DNA of 41,867 nucleotides from a bacterium. GTDB taxonomy: Bacteria; Krumholzibacteriota; Krumholzibacteriia; Krumholzibacteriales; Krumholzibacteriaceae. Shown here piece after piece: positions 17,224-26,815 of this stretch. The notes under the pieces were generated by a model that worked only from the letters and a program-made list of their open reading frames with translations, did not search any database and had not been told where the DNA came from. Where the stretch lies: NCBI GenBank assembly GCA_020350885.1, contig CP070727.1, positions 1,167,054 through 1,208,920 of the forward strand, given 5' to 3'. How positions within the stretch are numbered: position 1 is the stretch's first letter; every line of letters begins with the position of its first letter. The position numbers and the translations under genes are program-made.

Positions 17224-19233
17224 CTAGAAATGAAACCCGAGTAAGTTCCAGTGATTCAAGAACCATATGAACGAGAGCGCCGCCGCTGCGATCAGTGTGT
17301 AATGTATCCTTGCCGCCTTCCCCCAGTAGCGGCCCCGCCACGAGAGAGCGGTGTAGACGAGCAGGAGCACCGCCATGACCGAGGTCAGGATCGGTACGAC
17401 AAGGAGCACCTTTAGTGATACGGGGATACCATACACCATGTTGGTCCGATTGGTGATATGGAGCAAGGCGGCGATGAAAAAGAGATTCGCCGCGCACGTG
17501 AGCCAGGCGAGGAGCCGCGCCTGGCGGGTTTTCGCCGGGGCGGGTCCCGTGCGGCGGCCGCGCAGAAGATACCCGACCGGCCAGGCGATGACCGCCGAGA
17601 GAAACAGGATCCCGCAGACGATGAGGACTCCCCGGTGAAACGACGGCGCCCCGTACCAGGGAAGCCTGATGAATGCGACGAGCGGACTCCGTTCGAAGAG
17701 GAGGTGCGTGATCCGGCCCCTCCCGTCTTCCCTGAAGTACAGATGTGTATTCCGATAGACATGCCTGAAGACAAGCGGTTCTACCTCCACCCAGCGGGAG
17801 GACTCATCCCACCCTGCACCGGCGAGGCGGATCGTACCGTCGGGAGCCTCCTCTATCGTCACCGTGCCCCGGAAGAGGTTCATGAGCTTCTCTATCGATT
17901 CGAAGTTGCTTCGCGAGTTCACATAGGTGCCCGCAAGCCGTTTCACACGCTCTGTGAATCCTTCGCTTACCTCGAGCAGCGGCGGCATTGGGATATGAAA
18001 GTAGTGATCGAGGATCGCCCGCATGAAATCCACCCTCGCCTCCCCGCCGTCGGCGCTGTTGTAGGAAAGAAAGAGACCGAAGTTTCGTGATGGAATCAGC
18101 AGCAGCAGGCTATGGAAGTAGAAGGTATCCCCCCCGTGATAGATCAACCGTTCACCGTCACGGTTGAGCTCGATGAATCCATACGCCATGCCGCTTGCAC
18201 GTCTGTCGTTTGCGAAGTGACGGCTGTGCATGAGGCGTGATGTCTCTTCTGAGAGAATCCGGGTTTCTCCGAACCGGCCGTCCTGGAGGTGAGCGATTAT
18301 GAAGGCGGCCATGTCGGCTGCAGTCGTGCTCATCGCGCCTGCGGGGGCCGGTGGAATCAGCTCGAAGTCCTGTGCGTGAAAGAGGCCGTCCGAATAGGAA
18401 TAACCCACCGCCGCATGCGGGGCGAGCCGATCGGGCAGGGGCTGGTGGAATGTGCTCATCTCCATCCCGAGCGGCTCGAAGATTCTCTCTTCGACATAAC
18501 GCTCGAAGGGCATGCCCGAGACGGCCCCAACGATGTACCCGGCAAGGCCGGCACCATAGTTCGAGTAGGCGGTCACGGTTCCCGGCGGCCAGATTCTGGC
18601 GGGAAGATGACCCGCCAGCCAAGTGCCGAGTGCCGTCATATCCCCGGTAATAACGGCGAAGAGGCCGTCGATCCGTTCCTCGAATCCGGGTGTATGCGTG
18701 AGGAGATGGGAGAGGGTGATGGGATCGGGAAAGGTGGCGGGGATCTCAAAATCATCGATGTAATCGTTCACATCCGCGTGCAGGTCGAGCTTGCCGCGCT
18801 CGACGAGCTGCATGACGGCGGTCCAGGTGAAGAGCTTTCCGACCGAACCTGAGCGGAAGAGTGTGCTCTCGGGAAGCACCGGCGTACGCGCATCGATATC
18901 CGCATGGCCGTAACCCTTGGCGAAGAAGAGCGAACCATCGTGGACGGCGGAGATCACAACCCCCGCAAGGCGATAGGCCTCCATTTGGGCGCCGACCACA
19001 CCGTCACAGAAGCTCTCGAACTCCACGGAATCGATCTGCAACGCCCCCCGGACCGATGCGGCCTGAAAAACGGAATCGGACTGCACGACCCCGTGAACCG
19101 ATGCGGCCGGGCGTGCGGAATCGGTCGCCACCCGTACGGTTACCGCCATCGCCATGTCCGGGACCGGCGGTGCCGCAATAAGGGCCGTTACAAGAATAAG
19201 CGGCGGTACGTATCGTGTGATCGCTCGTATCAT
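17224..19233 (-). CDS. Beta-lactamase-fold serine hydrolase with C-terminal membrane domain
   Basis: This belongs to the class C beta-lactamase/D-aminopeptidase/esterase family. The reading frame extends upstream into oppF, but the ATG at 19233, 4 nt after the oppF stop, gives a sensible signal peptide (PPLILVTALIAAPP). Catalytic motifs are complete: Ser130-x-x-Lys133 (SVGK), Tyr223-x-Asn225 (YSN) and HGG at 366-368. Between the signal and the domain is a 15-residue repeat encoded by a 45-bp tandem repeat. After the hydrolase and a small beta domain come four hydrophobic helices at the C-terminus, so the enzyme is membrane-bound facing outward. D-peptide or peptidoglycan-fragment hydrolysis is plausible from its place behind the peptide transporter. 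Confidence 0.88.
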   Translation of the reverse strand: MIRAITRYVPPLILVTALIAAPPVPDMAMAVTVRVATDSARPAASVHGVVQSDSVFQAASVRGALQIDSVEFESFCDGVVGAQMEAYRLAGVVISAVHDGSLFFAKGYGHADIDARTPVLPESTLFRSGSVGKLFTWTAVMQLVERGKLDLHADVNDYIDDFEIPATFPDPITLSHLLTHTPGFEERIDGLFAVITGDMTALGTWLAGHLPARIWPPGTVTAYSNYGAGLAGYIVGAVSGMPFERYVEERIFEPLGMEMSTFHQPLPDRLAPHAAVGYSYSDGLFHAQDFELIPPAPAGAMSTTAADMAAFIIAHLQDGRFGETRILSEETSRLMHSRHFANDRRASGMAYGFIELNRDGERLIYHGGDTFYFHSLLLLIPSRNFGLFLSYNSADGGEARVDFMRAILDHYFHIPMPPLLEVSEGFTERVKRLAGTYVNSRSNFESIEKLMNLFRGTVTIEEAPDGTIRLAGAGWDESSRWVEVEPLVFRHVYRNTHLYFREDGRGRITHLLFERSPLVAFIRLPWYGAPSFHRGVLIVCGILFLSAVIAWPVGYLLRGRRTGPAPAKTRQARLLAWLTCAANLFFIAALLHITNRTNMVYGIPVSLKVLLVVPILTSVMAVLLLVYTALSWRGRYWGKAARIHYTLIAAAALSFIWFLNHWNLLGFHF
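19026..19125. repeat. 45-bp in-frame tandem repeat, about 2.2 copies
   Basis: The string CGGAATCG recurs at 19026, 19071 and 19116, exactly 45 bp apart, and the sequence between the copies is largely the same (for example ACCGATGCGGCC). It encodes a 15-residue repeat of the form xDSVxxAASVxGxxQ in the linker between signal peptide and catalytic domain of the serine hydrolase. Copies have diverged, so it is not a very recent duplication. Confidence 0.85.
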
Positions 19234-19237
19234 CCGG

Positions 19238-20206
19238 CTATGTACGTTCACGATAGAGCCAGCAGCGGACCTCACGGCCCGGCTCGATCCCGAGGAGATC
19301 CGGTACCTCCGTGCGGCAACGCTCGAAGACACTCGGGCACCGGGTATGGAAGGCGCATCCCGGCGGGACATTCATGGGGCTCGGAACATCACCGGTGATG
19401 GCCGCCCGCACCCTGCCGCCCTCGGGATTCGGCAGGGGGATCGAGGCGAGAAGCCCCTGTGTATAGGGATGCAGGGGACCCGCGAAGAGATCGCGCGACG
19501 GGGCCATCTCGACGATCTTGCCGAGATACATGACCGCCACCCTGTCGCTCACATGTTCAACCACACCGAGGTCGTGGGCGATGAAGAGATAGGTGAGGTT
19601 CATATCCCCCTGGAGATCCTTGAGCAGATTGATGATCTGCGCGCGTACCGAGACATCGAGCGCGGAGACCGGTTCGTCGGCGACAATGATGTCGGGCTCG
19701 ACAGCGAGGGCCCGGGCGATACCGATCCGCTGGCGCTGTCCGCCCGAGAACTCGTGTGGATAGCGTGAGGCCGCCGCCGGTGGCAGCCCGACCCGCTCGA
19801 GAAGCTGGACGACGCGTTCTCCGACCGCCCTGCCCCGGGCGAGCTTGTGAATCCTGATCCCCTCGGCGATCGTTCCCCCCACGGTGAGCCGCGGATTGAG
19901 GGAGGAGTAGGGATCCTGAAAGATCATCTGTATCCGCCGCCTCGCCCGCCTGAGCTCGGCACCGGCGAGTGCCAGAAAATCTGTGCCATCGAGGAATACG
20001 GTACCCTCGTCAGGCTCCTCGAGCCTGAGGAGCACGCGGGCGAGTGTGCTTTTCCCGCAGCCGGACTCCCCCACGAGACCGAGTGTTTCCCCCCGCTCGA
20101 GGGTCAGATCGACACCATCCACGGCCCGGACCGGTACTCCGTCCCGGAAGAAGAGGCCGGCAGCCGCCCGGAAGTACTTCTTGATGCCTTCGGCCCGCAG
20201 GATCAT
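19238..20206 (-). CDS. oppF: Oligopeptide/dipeptide ABC transporter ATPase (OppF/DppF type)
   Basis: This is one of the two cytoplasmic ATPases of a peptide importer. I start it at the ATG at 20206, which overlaps the oppD stop as TGATG. The longer frame would intrude 84 nt further into oppD. The 322 residues have Walker A GESGCGKS, the Q-loop [13 protein letters not shown], the ABC signature [15 protein letters not shown], Walker [13 protein letters not shown] and the H-loop IAHDL. The C-terminal oligopeptide-transporter extension contains Cys residues (GCAFHTRCP and ERC) that bind an iron-sulfur cluster in Opp/Dpp ATPases. It is the last transporter gene, followed by the serine hydrolase. 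Confidence 0.93.
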   Translation of the reverse strand: MILRAEGIKKYFRAAAGLFFRDGVPVRAVDGVDLTLERGETLGLVGESGCGKSTLARVLLRLEEPDEGTVFLDGTDFLALAGAELRRARRRIQMIFQDPYSSLNPRLTVGGTIAEGIRIHKLARGRAVGERVVQLLERVGLPPAAASRYPHEFSGGQRQRIGIARALAVEPDIIVADEPVSALDVSVRAQIINLLKDLQGDMNLTYLFIAHDLGVVEHVSDRVAVMYLGKIVEMAPSRDLFAGPLHPYTQGLLASIPLPNPEGGRVRAAITGDVPSPMNVPPGCAFHTRCPSVFERCRTEVPDLLGIEPGREVRCWLYRERT

Positions 20207-21216
20207 CACGGCCCGCTCCCCTCGCATAGGTAACACCGCGAGCGGTGCCCCTCGGCGACCGCAAACATCCCTGGCTCTGTTACCGAACATTTATCCATCC
20301 GCTTCGGGCACCGGTCACTGAAGCGGCAGCCGGGCGGGAGACGCAACGGATCGGGGACGGTACCCGGTATCGCAGACAGCCGCTCGACGGGTGCATCCAC
20401 CTTCGGGATCGAGGCGAGGAGCCCGTCGGTGTAGGGGTGCGCGGGATGCGCGAAGAGCCGTCCGAGGGGGGCCTCCTCGACCACCACGCCGGCATACATC
20501 ACCACGACCCGTTCGGCCATCTGTGCCACCACGGCGAGATCGTGGGTGATGAGCAGTACCGCCATCCCGAGCTGCTCCCTGAGCTCCAGGAGAAGCTCGA
20601 TGATCTGTGCCTGCACCGAGACATCGAGTGCCGTGCTCGGTTCGTCGGCGATGAGCAGCTTCGGTTGGCACGAGAGGGCCATGGCGATCATCACACGCTG
20701 CCGCATGCCGCCGCTCATCTGATGCGGGTAATTGCCGTAGCGTTTCTCCGGATCGGGGATGCGCACGAGACGCAGCATCTCGATTGCCTGCTCCTTCGAC
20801 TCCCTCCGCCCGAGCTTCTGGTGCAGGCCGATCGCCTCGCGCACCTGTTCCCCGCAGGTGAAGACGGGATTGAGGCTCGTGAGCGGTTCCTGAAAGACAA
20901 TCGAGATCTCGTTGCCCCGCACCTTCCTCATCTCCTTCTCACTGATCGCGAGCAGGTCACGTCCATCGAGAAGCACGGAGCCACCCTCGATCCGGCCCGG
21001 TGGATCGGGCACGAGCCGCATGATGGAAAGTGCAGTCACACTCTTACCGCACCCCGACTCCCCCACGAGCCCGATGGTCTCGCCTGGATTGATCGAGAAG
21101 CTGACCCCGTCGACCGCGCGGGCCACACCCTCGTCGGTGTAGAAGACGGTCTTGAGGCCATCTATCTCGAGAAGCGGTGCCATTCCCTCTCCAATCCCGT
21201 CGTTTCCCTCCATCAT
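20206..21216 (-). CDS. oppD: Oligopeptide/dipeptide ABC transporter ATPase (OppD/DppD type)
   Basis: This is the partner ATPase of OppF. It has Walker [10 protein letters not shown]-loop [13 protein letters not shown], signature [15 protein letters not shown], Walker [13 protein letters not shown] and H-loop ITHDL. The C-terminal extension [15 protein letters not shown] is the cysteine motif of the Opp/Dpp subfamily. The frame opens with ATGATG overlapping the oppC stop (ATGA). A second ATG at 21183, behind GGAGAGGGA, would remove 11 residues and start at [14 protein letters not shown], closer to the family norm; either start is possible. Full length is 336 residues. Confidence 0.93.
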   Translation of the reverse strand: MMEGNDGIGEGMAPLLEIDGLKTVFYTDEGVARAVDGVSFSINPGETIGLVGESGCGKSVTALSIMRLVPDPPGRIEGGSVLLDGRDLLAISEKEMRKVRGNEISIVFQEPLTSLNPVFTCGEQVREAIGLHQKLGRRESKEQAIEMLRLVRIPDPEKRYGNYPHQMSGGMRQRVMIAMALSCQPKLLIADEPSTALDVSVQAQIIELLLELREQLGMAVLLITHDLAVVAQMAERVVVMYAGVVVEEAPLGRLFAHPAHPYTDGLLASIPKVDAPVERLSAIPGTVPDPLRLPPGCRFSDRCPKRMDKCSVTEPGMFAVAEGHRSRCYLCEGSGP

Positions 21217-22094
21217 GCGAACTGCTTCGGATCGAATGCGTCGCGCAGGCCGTCGCCGAGCAGGTTATACCCGATAACTGTAACAACTATTGCAAGGCCT
21301 GGAAAGGTGGAAACCCACCAGGCACCGAGAAGCACTTCACGTCCCTCGAAGATCATCTGTCCCCAGCTCGGCGTCGGCGGCTGCACGCCGAGGCCGAGGA
21401 AGCTGAGTGCCGCCTCGGTCAGGATGATTCCGCCGATCCGGAGTGTCGCGGCCACGATCACCACCGTGAGCGTATTGGGAAGGAGATGCCTGAGCACGAT
21501 CCTCCTGCCCCCGGCACCCAGGGCTTCGGCGGCCTTGACGAAGTCCTGCTCCCGCAGCGACAGCACCTGGCCCCTGACGAGACGGGCCGTCGCCATCCAT
21601 CCCGTCGCCCCGAGCAGAAGGATGATGAGCCACACGGAGCGCGAAAAGAGCGCGATACAGGTGAGGAGCAGGAAGAGCCGCGGGATCGCCATGAGGGCAT
21701 CGACGAACCGCATGATCACCGAATCGACGATCCCTCCGAAGTATCCGGCGGCGGCACCGACCAGAGAGCCCAGGACCACCGAGATCGCCACGGCGAGAAA
21801 GCTGATGGTCAGCGATATCCGGGAGCCATAGATGATCCTGCTCAGTACGTCGCGGCCGAACTTGTCGGTACCGAGCGGATGCGCCGATCCCGGTGAGAGG
21901 TAACGCATGCGCGGCACCTCCCCATGCTCGATAGGATCGTGGGGTGCGATCAGGGGTGCAAGGATTGCAGCGAGGTAGAGTGCGACGACGATCACCGCAC
22001 CTGTCATGGCGAGCCTGTTCTTACGAAAACGCGCCCAGCCGGCCGACCAGAGGCTGCGGGCTTGAGCTTGATCCTGCGGTGTCTGTGCCGTCAT
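21213..22094 (-). CDS. oppC: Peptide ABC transporter permease (OppC/DppC type)
   Basis: This inner-membrane permease pairs with OppB to form the peptide channel. The 293-residue protein begins with the typical short cytoplasmic start ([28 protein letters not shown]). It then has [21 protein letters not shown] and the coupling-helix motif around [18 protein letters not shown], ending with five to six membrane helices. The start at 22094 overlaps the oppB stop as ATGA and has AAAGGGGG just upstream, indicating tight translational coupling. Confidence 0.94.
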   Translation of the reverse strand: MTAQTPQDQAQARSLWSAGWARFRKNRLAMTGAVIVVALYLAAILAPLIAPHDPIEHGEVPRMRYLSPGSAHPLGTDKFGRDVLSRIIYGSRISLTISFLAVAISVVLGSLVGAAAGYFGGIVDSVIMRFVDALMAIPRLFLLLTCIALFSRSVWLIILLLGATGWMATARLVRGQVLSLREQDFVKAAEALGAGGRRIVLRHLLPNTLTVVIVAATLRIGGIILTEAALSFLGLGVQPPTPSWGQMIFEGREVLLGAWWVSTFPGLAIVVTVIGYNLLGDGLRDAFDPKQFA

Positions 22095-23074
22095 CGTCCC
22101 CCTTTCCGCCCGGTTACCGTGATACGGGGATCGAGCAGTGCGTAGCCGATGTCGGCGAGCAGGTTTCCGAGTATCACTATGACCGCCACCACGAAGTTGG
22201 TTGCCAGCACCACGGGATAATCACGTGCATAGATCGCATCCACCGTGAGGCGTCCCATACCCGGCCAGGAGAATATCTTCTCGGTGACGACCGCCCCGCC
22301 GAGCAGAAACGGAAGACTCAGACCGATGAGGGTCACGATCGGGATGGCGGCGTTCTTGAGTGCATGCTTGAGAACAACCTTACCCTCTGGCAATCCCTTG
22401 GCCCGTGCGGTCTGGATGTAATCCTCCCGCAGCACATCGAGCATGCTGCCGCGCATGTAGCGGGCCATCCCGGCGGCGGATGCAACACCGAGCACGAAGG
22501 CCGGAAGAACGAGATGCCTGAGCCGGTCGAGAGCAAGAGCCCATCCCCCGAGCTCACCCGCACCGATCGACTGCATATGCGACGAGGGAAGGAGCCCGAG
22601 TTTGAGCGAAAAGATCATGATCATCATGAGCGCGAGCCAGAAGGAGGGTATCGAGTACACGAAGAGGGCGGTCACCGTGTTCACCCTATCGAAGGGCGAA
22701 TACCGTTTCACGGCCGAGATGACTCCGAGTAGGATGCCGAGTACGATATGGAGTATGAGGGCCGCAACGGTGAGACGCAGTGTGTTCGGAATCGCCTCGG
22801 CCAAAAGGCTTCTCACCGGTCTGTTGTACTGGAGGCTCATGCCGAAGTCACCGCGTATGAAGCTTCCCATCCATTTGAAGTACTGCTCCACGACCGGCCT
22901 GTCCAGGCCGAGCCGCTCGCGTATCAGCTCAATCGTCTCGGGTGCTATTTCGGGATGAAAGTAGCGCGCCATCGGATCCCCCGGCGCGAGGTGCAGGAGA
23001 AAGAATGTGACGGTGAGAACGATAACGACGAGGAGCAGGGATTGGAGCAATCGCTTGCAGACAAATGCCAGCAT
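22091..23074 (-). CDS. oppB: Peptide ABC transporter permease (OppB/DppB type)
   Basis: This is the first permease of the importer. The open frame extends to 23299 inside the upstream gene, but the ATG at 23074 overlaps that gene's stop as TGATG, has GGGAGG about 10 nt upstream, and gives the standard start MLAFVCKRLLQSLLLVVIVL. The resulting 327 residues include the APGDP motif, the RLGLDRPVVEQYFKW segment and the coupling motif ARAKGLPEGKVVLKHALKN. Six membrane helices are visible. No gene for a substrate-binding protein accompanies the cluster, so that component must be encoded elsewhere. Confidence 0.94.
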   Translation of the reverse strand: MLAFVCKRLLQSLLLVVIVLTVTFFLLHLAPGDPMARYFHPEIAPETIELIRERLGLDRPVVEQYFKWMGSFIRGDFGMSLQYNRPVRSLLAEAIPNTLRLTVAALILHIVLGILLGVISAVKRYSPFDRVNTVTALFVYSIPSFWLALMMIMIFSLKLGLLPSSHMQSIGAGELGGWALALDRLRHLVLPAFVLGVASAAGMARYMRGSMLDVLREDYIQTARAKGLPEGKVVLKHALKNAAIPIVTLIGLSLPFLLGGAVVTEKIFSWPGMGRLTVDAIYARDYPVVLATNFVVAVIVILGNLLADIGYALLDPRITVTGRKGGR

Positions 23075-23880
23075 CAGCAAGAGACCTCCCTGCCGAGCAG
23101 GCTTGCGAATTCGCCGGCCTTCTCCCGGGAGCGACGGGCGATCTCCTCCTCCATCTCTTCCGAGAGCTCGAGCGGCTCGAATGTGACGTTGAACCGCTCG
23201 GCGAAGGCTTCCCGCAGTGCATACCGGACCTCGCCGGCACGTATATCCCTGCCGATCTCCCGCGACACGCTCGTGATCCGTTCCTCGAGCGATTCCCATT
23301 CACCCCTGAGATATTCGACGATGGCCCCGGAGGCGGCGTGGAGCAGGATCGAGCCGTGCTGAAGAAAGTTACCTCCCGTGCGGCGCTGTGCAGAGCCGAC
23401 GATCTTCCGGGCACCGGCCGTGACCTCGTAGCGGCTCGCCGAGACGAGGCACGGGGATGCGAGCCCCTCCTCCCGGTTGCCCGCATATCCCGCCGAGATA
23501 CGCGCATCCACGCCGATCCGGCGCAGACCCTCGACGACCGCCCTGGAGATCGCCAGGTAGGCTCCACGGAGCGACGAGCCGAACCCGCCGGCCCCTTCGG
23601 GTCCGATGACACAGTATGTGAGTTCCCCGGCGTGCAGGAGCGCCCTCCCGCCCGTGAAACGCCGGACGAGATCGAGATGGTCTCTGCCGACGGCCTCCAT
23701 GTCGAGAACCTTCCGGGGATCCTGGTGATATCCGATAGTAATTGCCGGTGGGTAAAACTGGTAGATGCGGAGAATTGGCGGTCCCCCGCCGGCCATGACC
23801 AATCGGAGGAGGAACTCGTCCCGGGCCATGTTCGTAGCCCCCGAAGCGGCACCATCGTCAAGGAGGAACCAGTTCGCCAT
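23074..23880 (-). CDS. lipM: Octanoyltransferase (LipM/LipL type) or lipoate-protein ligase
   Basis: This family attaches octanoyl or lipoyl groups to the lysine of lipoyl domains such as GcvH. I start at the ATG at 23880 (MANWFLLDDG), which fits the family N-terminus; a GTG at 23895 is an alternative. The 268 residues form a single domain without the C-terminal accessory domain of E. coli LplA. The RRFTGGRALLH motif and the GARKIVGSAQRR motif with Lys159 are present. Cys144 in ASPCLVSASRYEV matches the active-site Cys of Bacillus LipM/LipL, which favours an octanoyltransferase. It lies 52 nt after gcvPB, so GcvH is the likely acceptor. The exact reaction is inferred. Confidence 0.82.
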   Translation of the reverse strand: MANWFLLDDGAASGATNMARDEFLLRLVMAGGGPPILRIYQFYPPAITIGYHQDPRKVLDMEAVGRDHLDLVRRFTGGRALLHAGELTYCVIGPEGAGGFGSSLRGAYLAISRAVVEGLRRIGVDARISAGYAGNREEGLASPCLVSASRYEVTAGARKIVGSAQRRTGGNFLQHGSILLHAASGAIVEYLRGEWESLEERITSVSREIGRDIRAGEVRYALREAFAERFNVTFEPLELSEEMEEEIARRSREKAGEFASLLGREVSC

Positions 23881-23932
23881 CGTCCCCCGTTTCACTCTGT
23901 TCCAATAACACTGCCGCCCGTCGATAATCGGT

Positions 23933-25363
23933 TCAATCGAGCCAGCAGATATCGGGCGTTCTGGCCGCCGTAGCCTCGTCGAGACGACGCACCGGCGTGT
24001 TGCGGGGCGCCTCGTGAAGAAGCTTCGGATCCTCCTTCGCCTCCGCGGCTATCCGATTCATCACCCCGGCGAAGTGATCGAGGGTCTCCTTGCTCTCCGT
24101 CTCGACCGGTTCGATCATCAAGGCCTCATCAACGATGAGCGGGAAGTATACGGTGGGAGCATGAAGTCCGTAATCGAGTAGGCGCTTTGCGACGTCGACC
24201 GTTCTCACACCGTGCTTCTTGAGGTTGGCTGCTGAAGCCACGAACTCGTGCATGCACGGGCCCGGAAAGGCCACATGGTAGGATTCCTGTATGAGGGACA
24301 TGAGGTAGTTCGCATTCAGGATGGCGTTCTCCGAGACCTCGCGCAGTCCCCGGGCACCGAGCGTCCTGATATAGGCATATGCCTTCACGAAGACATTGAA
24401 GTTACCGTAGTACGGATGCACCCGGCCTATCGTCTTCTCGGACTTATAGGAAAGGGCGAAGCGGCCATCCTCGCAGATCACCCGGGGTACCGGCAGGAAA
24501 TCGGCGAGGTTCTCGCTCACACCGACGGGACCGGCGCCGGGGCCGCCGCCCCCGTGAGGAGTGGAGAAGGTCTTGTGCAGATTCACATGCATGATGTCGA
24601 TACCGATCTCTCCGGGCCGGACGATTCCCAGCAGGGCGTTCATATTGGCGCCGTCCATGTAGATGAGCCCCCCAGCTTCGTGCACCATCCCGACGATGCG
24701 ATCTATATCGCGCTCGAAGAGACCGAGGGTGTTGGGAAGCGTGAGCATGAGGACGGCCGTCCGGTCGCTGAGATGTGCGGCCAGATCGTCGAGATCGACG
24801 AGGCCCCGCTCGTCCGAGACGATTGTCTGCGGTTTGAAGCCGCAGAGAACGACACTCGCTGGATTCGTACCGTGCGCCGAGTCGGGGACGATAACGGTAT
24901 CGCGCTCCTCCCCCCGGTTGCGGAAGTAGTCACGGGCGATCATCATCCCCGCAAGCTCTCCATGGGCCCCCGCCGCCGGCTGAAGTGTGAATGAGTGCAT
25001 GCCGCATATCTCGCTGAGTGAACGTTCGAGCCCGTACATGAGCTCCAGAGCACCCTGCACGTCGGCCTCGCGCTGAGCCGGATGAAGCCCGGCAAAGCCC
25101 TCGAGGCGGGCGATCTCCTCGTTCACAACCGGATTGTACTTCATCGTGCAGCTACCGAGTGGATAGATGCCTTTTTCGATATGGTAATTCTTGGAGGCCA
25201 GCTCCATGTAGTGCCGCACGGCCTCCTGCTCGCCGATCTCGGGGATGCCGACCGGTCCCGTTCGCTGGACCGGCAGCTCGAGCCCCTCGGCGGGGCAGTC
25301 GTTCTCGGGAAGCCGGTAGCCCCTCCGCCCGCTGCGTCCCTTTTCGAATATCGTTGTGCTCAT
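23933..25363 (-). CDS. gcvPB: Glycine dehydrogenase (decarboxylating) subunit 2
   Basis: This is the PLP-bearing half of the two-subunit P protein of the glycine cleavage system, which decarboxylates glycine and passes the aminomethyl group to lipoyl-GcvH. I choose the ATG at 25363 because GGAGG lies 5 nt upstream. An ATG at 25429 would add 22 unusual residues. The 476-residue protein contains YPLGSCTMKYNP, VPDSAHGTNPAS and the PLP lysine Lys264 in NLHKTFSTPHGGGGPG. The length matches other GcvPB subunits. A 96-nt gap separates it from gcvPA. Confidence 0.96.
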   Translation of the reverse strand: MSTTIFEKGRSGRRGYRLPENDCPAEGLELPVQRTGPVGIPEIGEQEAVRHYMELASKNYHIEKGIYPLGSCTMKYNPVVNEEIARLEGFAGLHPAQREADVQGALELMYGLERSLSEICGMHSFTLQPAAGAHGELAGMMIARDYFRNRGEERDTVIVPDSAHGTNPASVVLCGFKPQTIVSDERGLVDLDDLAAHLSDRTAVLMLTLPNTLGLFERDIDRIVGMVHEAGGLIYMDGANMNALLGIVRPGEIGIDIMHVNLHKTFSTPHGGGGPGAGPVGVSENLADFLPVPRVICEDGRFALSYKSEKTIGRVHPYYGNFNVFVKAYAYIRTLGARGLREVSENAILNANYLMSLIQESYHVAFPGPCMHEFVASAANLKKHGVRTVDVAKRLLDYGLHAPTVYFPLIVDEALMIEPVETESKETLDHFAGVMNRIAAEAKEDPKLLHEAPRNTPVRRLDEATAARTPDICWLD

Positions 25364-25459
25364 CTCATCCTCCAGCCCTTCCGATGCTGCTGTCTCGGTA
25401 TGCGATGTATCGAATAAAAACCGATTCATTCATGTGCGCCATAGCGATCCGTACCACCG

Positions 25460-26815
25460 TCACGTTTCACCGCCGGCTTCCGAGACGAGATCCCGGTACC
25501 GTTCGAGCTCTGCCCTCGAGCGTTTCTCAGTCACCGCCACCAACAGCGCACCCGCACCCAGCGCCGGGAAATCGTCACCGAGAGGAATCCCCGGAAGAAG
25601 CCGCCGGGCGGCGGCGGCCTCCATGAACCTGTCCAGCGGTGACGGAAGTGTGACGACGAACTCCTGGAAGAAATTCTCACCGAAGGGGAGCCGGCAGCCC
25701 GGGAGTTCCGAGAACATCCGGTAGAGGGTATGGCTCTTGACCATGCTCTGCATGGCGACCTCCCTGAAACCGCTCTCACCGAGTGAGGTGAGGTAGCTGG
25801 CCGCGGTGAGCGCGCAGAGACCCTCGTTCGTACAGATATTGGACGTCGCCTTCTCACGACGTATGTGCTGCTCTCGTGTCTGGAGTGTCATGACGTACCC
25901 GCGCCTGCCTTCGACATCGACCGTGGCGCTGATGAGGCGTCCCGGACACTTGCGCATGTATGCCTTCCTGGTGGCCATGAAGCCGAGGAGCGGCCCGCCG
26001 AAGTTCTGTGGATTGCCGAGCGGCTGCCCCTCACCGACGACGATATCGGCTTCGTATTCCCCCGGGGGGGTGAGAACCGCAAGTGAGACGGGATCGACAT
26101 AGGATACGAGAAGTGCCCCCCCGTCGCGTGCCAGCCGCGCGATCTCCCCGGCCTCCTCTATCAATCCCAGGTAATTCGGCTGCGCACACACGACGGCGGC
26201 GCTCTCGACAGAGAGCAGCTCTTCGAGGCGTGCGAGGTCCATGGTTCCGCTCTCGGTGAAGGGAATCCCCTCGATGACGATCCCCTTGCCGGCGGCGTAG
26301 CTTTCGAGCACCGCCCGTACGGCCGGAGAAAGCGCCTCGGGAACAAGGATCCTGGATCTGCGTTTGATGTTGCAGGCCATGAGCATCGCTTCCGCCAGCG
26401 AGGTGGCCCCATCGTACATAGAAGCATTGGCCGACTCCATCGCTGTCAGACGGCAGATGAGGCTCTGGTATTCGTAGATAGCCTGGAGCGTTCCCTGGCT
26501 CACCTCGGCCTGGTACGGCGTGTACGAGGTATAGAACTCGCTGCGCGACAGCACGTACCGCACGACCGCGGGGATGTACCGATCGTAGATTCCGCCACCC
26601 AGAAAGCTTGCCGCCTCCGAGGCGGGACGATTCTTGCCGGCGAGCTCCCGGGTGAGGGCGATCACCTCGGCCTCGCTCATTCCGGGACCCAACGCCAGCT
26701 CCCCCTGCACCCGAAGCGCCGGATCAATGGGATCCAAGAGCTGCTCCATGTCCGCCGCCCCGATGGCCTTGAGCATTTCCTTTCTGTCCTCGTCGGTGTT
26801 CTGCACGTAGCTCAT
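25460..26815 (-). CDS. gcvPA: Glycine dehydrogenase (decarboxylating) subunit 1
   Basis: This is the other half of the split P protein; it shares the fold of GcvPB but lacks the PLP lysine. The 451 residues include FLGGGIYDRYIPA, YTSYTPYQAEVSQGTLQAIYEYQSLI-type segments (two adjacent family motifs) and the NASMYDGATSLAEA motif. Its ATG at 26815 directly follows the gcvH TAG. Its ribosome-binding site must therefore lie inside the gcvH tail, where GA-rich Glu codons supply GAGGAAGAG. Confidence 0.96.
   Translation of the reverse strand: MSYVQNTDEDRKEMLKAIGAADMEQLLDPIDPALRVQGELALGPGMSEAEVIALTRELAGKNRPASEAASFLGGGIYDRYIPAVVRYVLSRSEFYTSYTPYQAEVSQGTLQAIYEYQSLICRLTAMESANASMYDGATSLAEAMLMACNIKRRSRILVPEALSPAVRAVLESYAAGKGIVIEGIPFTESGTMDLARLEELLSVESAAVVCAQPNYLGLIEEAGEIARLARDGGALLVSYVDPVSLAVLTPPGEYEADIVVGEGQPLGNPQNFGGPLLGFMATRKAYMRKCPGRLISATVDVEGRRGYVMTLQTREQHIRREKATSNICTNEGLCALTAASYLTSLGESGFREVAMQSMVKSHTLYRMFSELPGCRLPFGENFFQEFVVTLPSPLDRFMEAAAARRLLPGIPLGDDFPALGAGALLVAVTEKRSRAELERYRDLVSEAGGET

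Noticed and set aside
20245..21831. A 528-codon plus-strand frame opposite oppD and oppC
   Set aside because: The minus strand encodes complete Opp proteins; the plus frame is rich in His, Arg and Pro without motifs.
23075..23299. An N-terminal extension of OppB
   Set aside because: The extension lies wholly inside the upstream lipM-like gene and does not resemble a permease; the TGATG start at 23074 is better.
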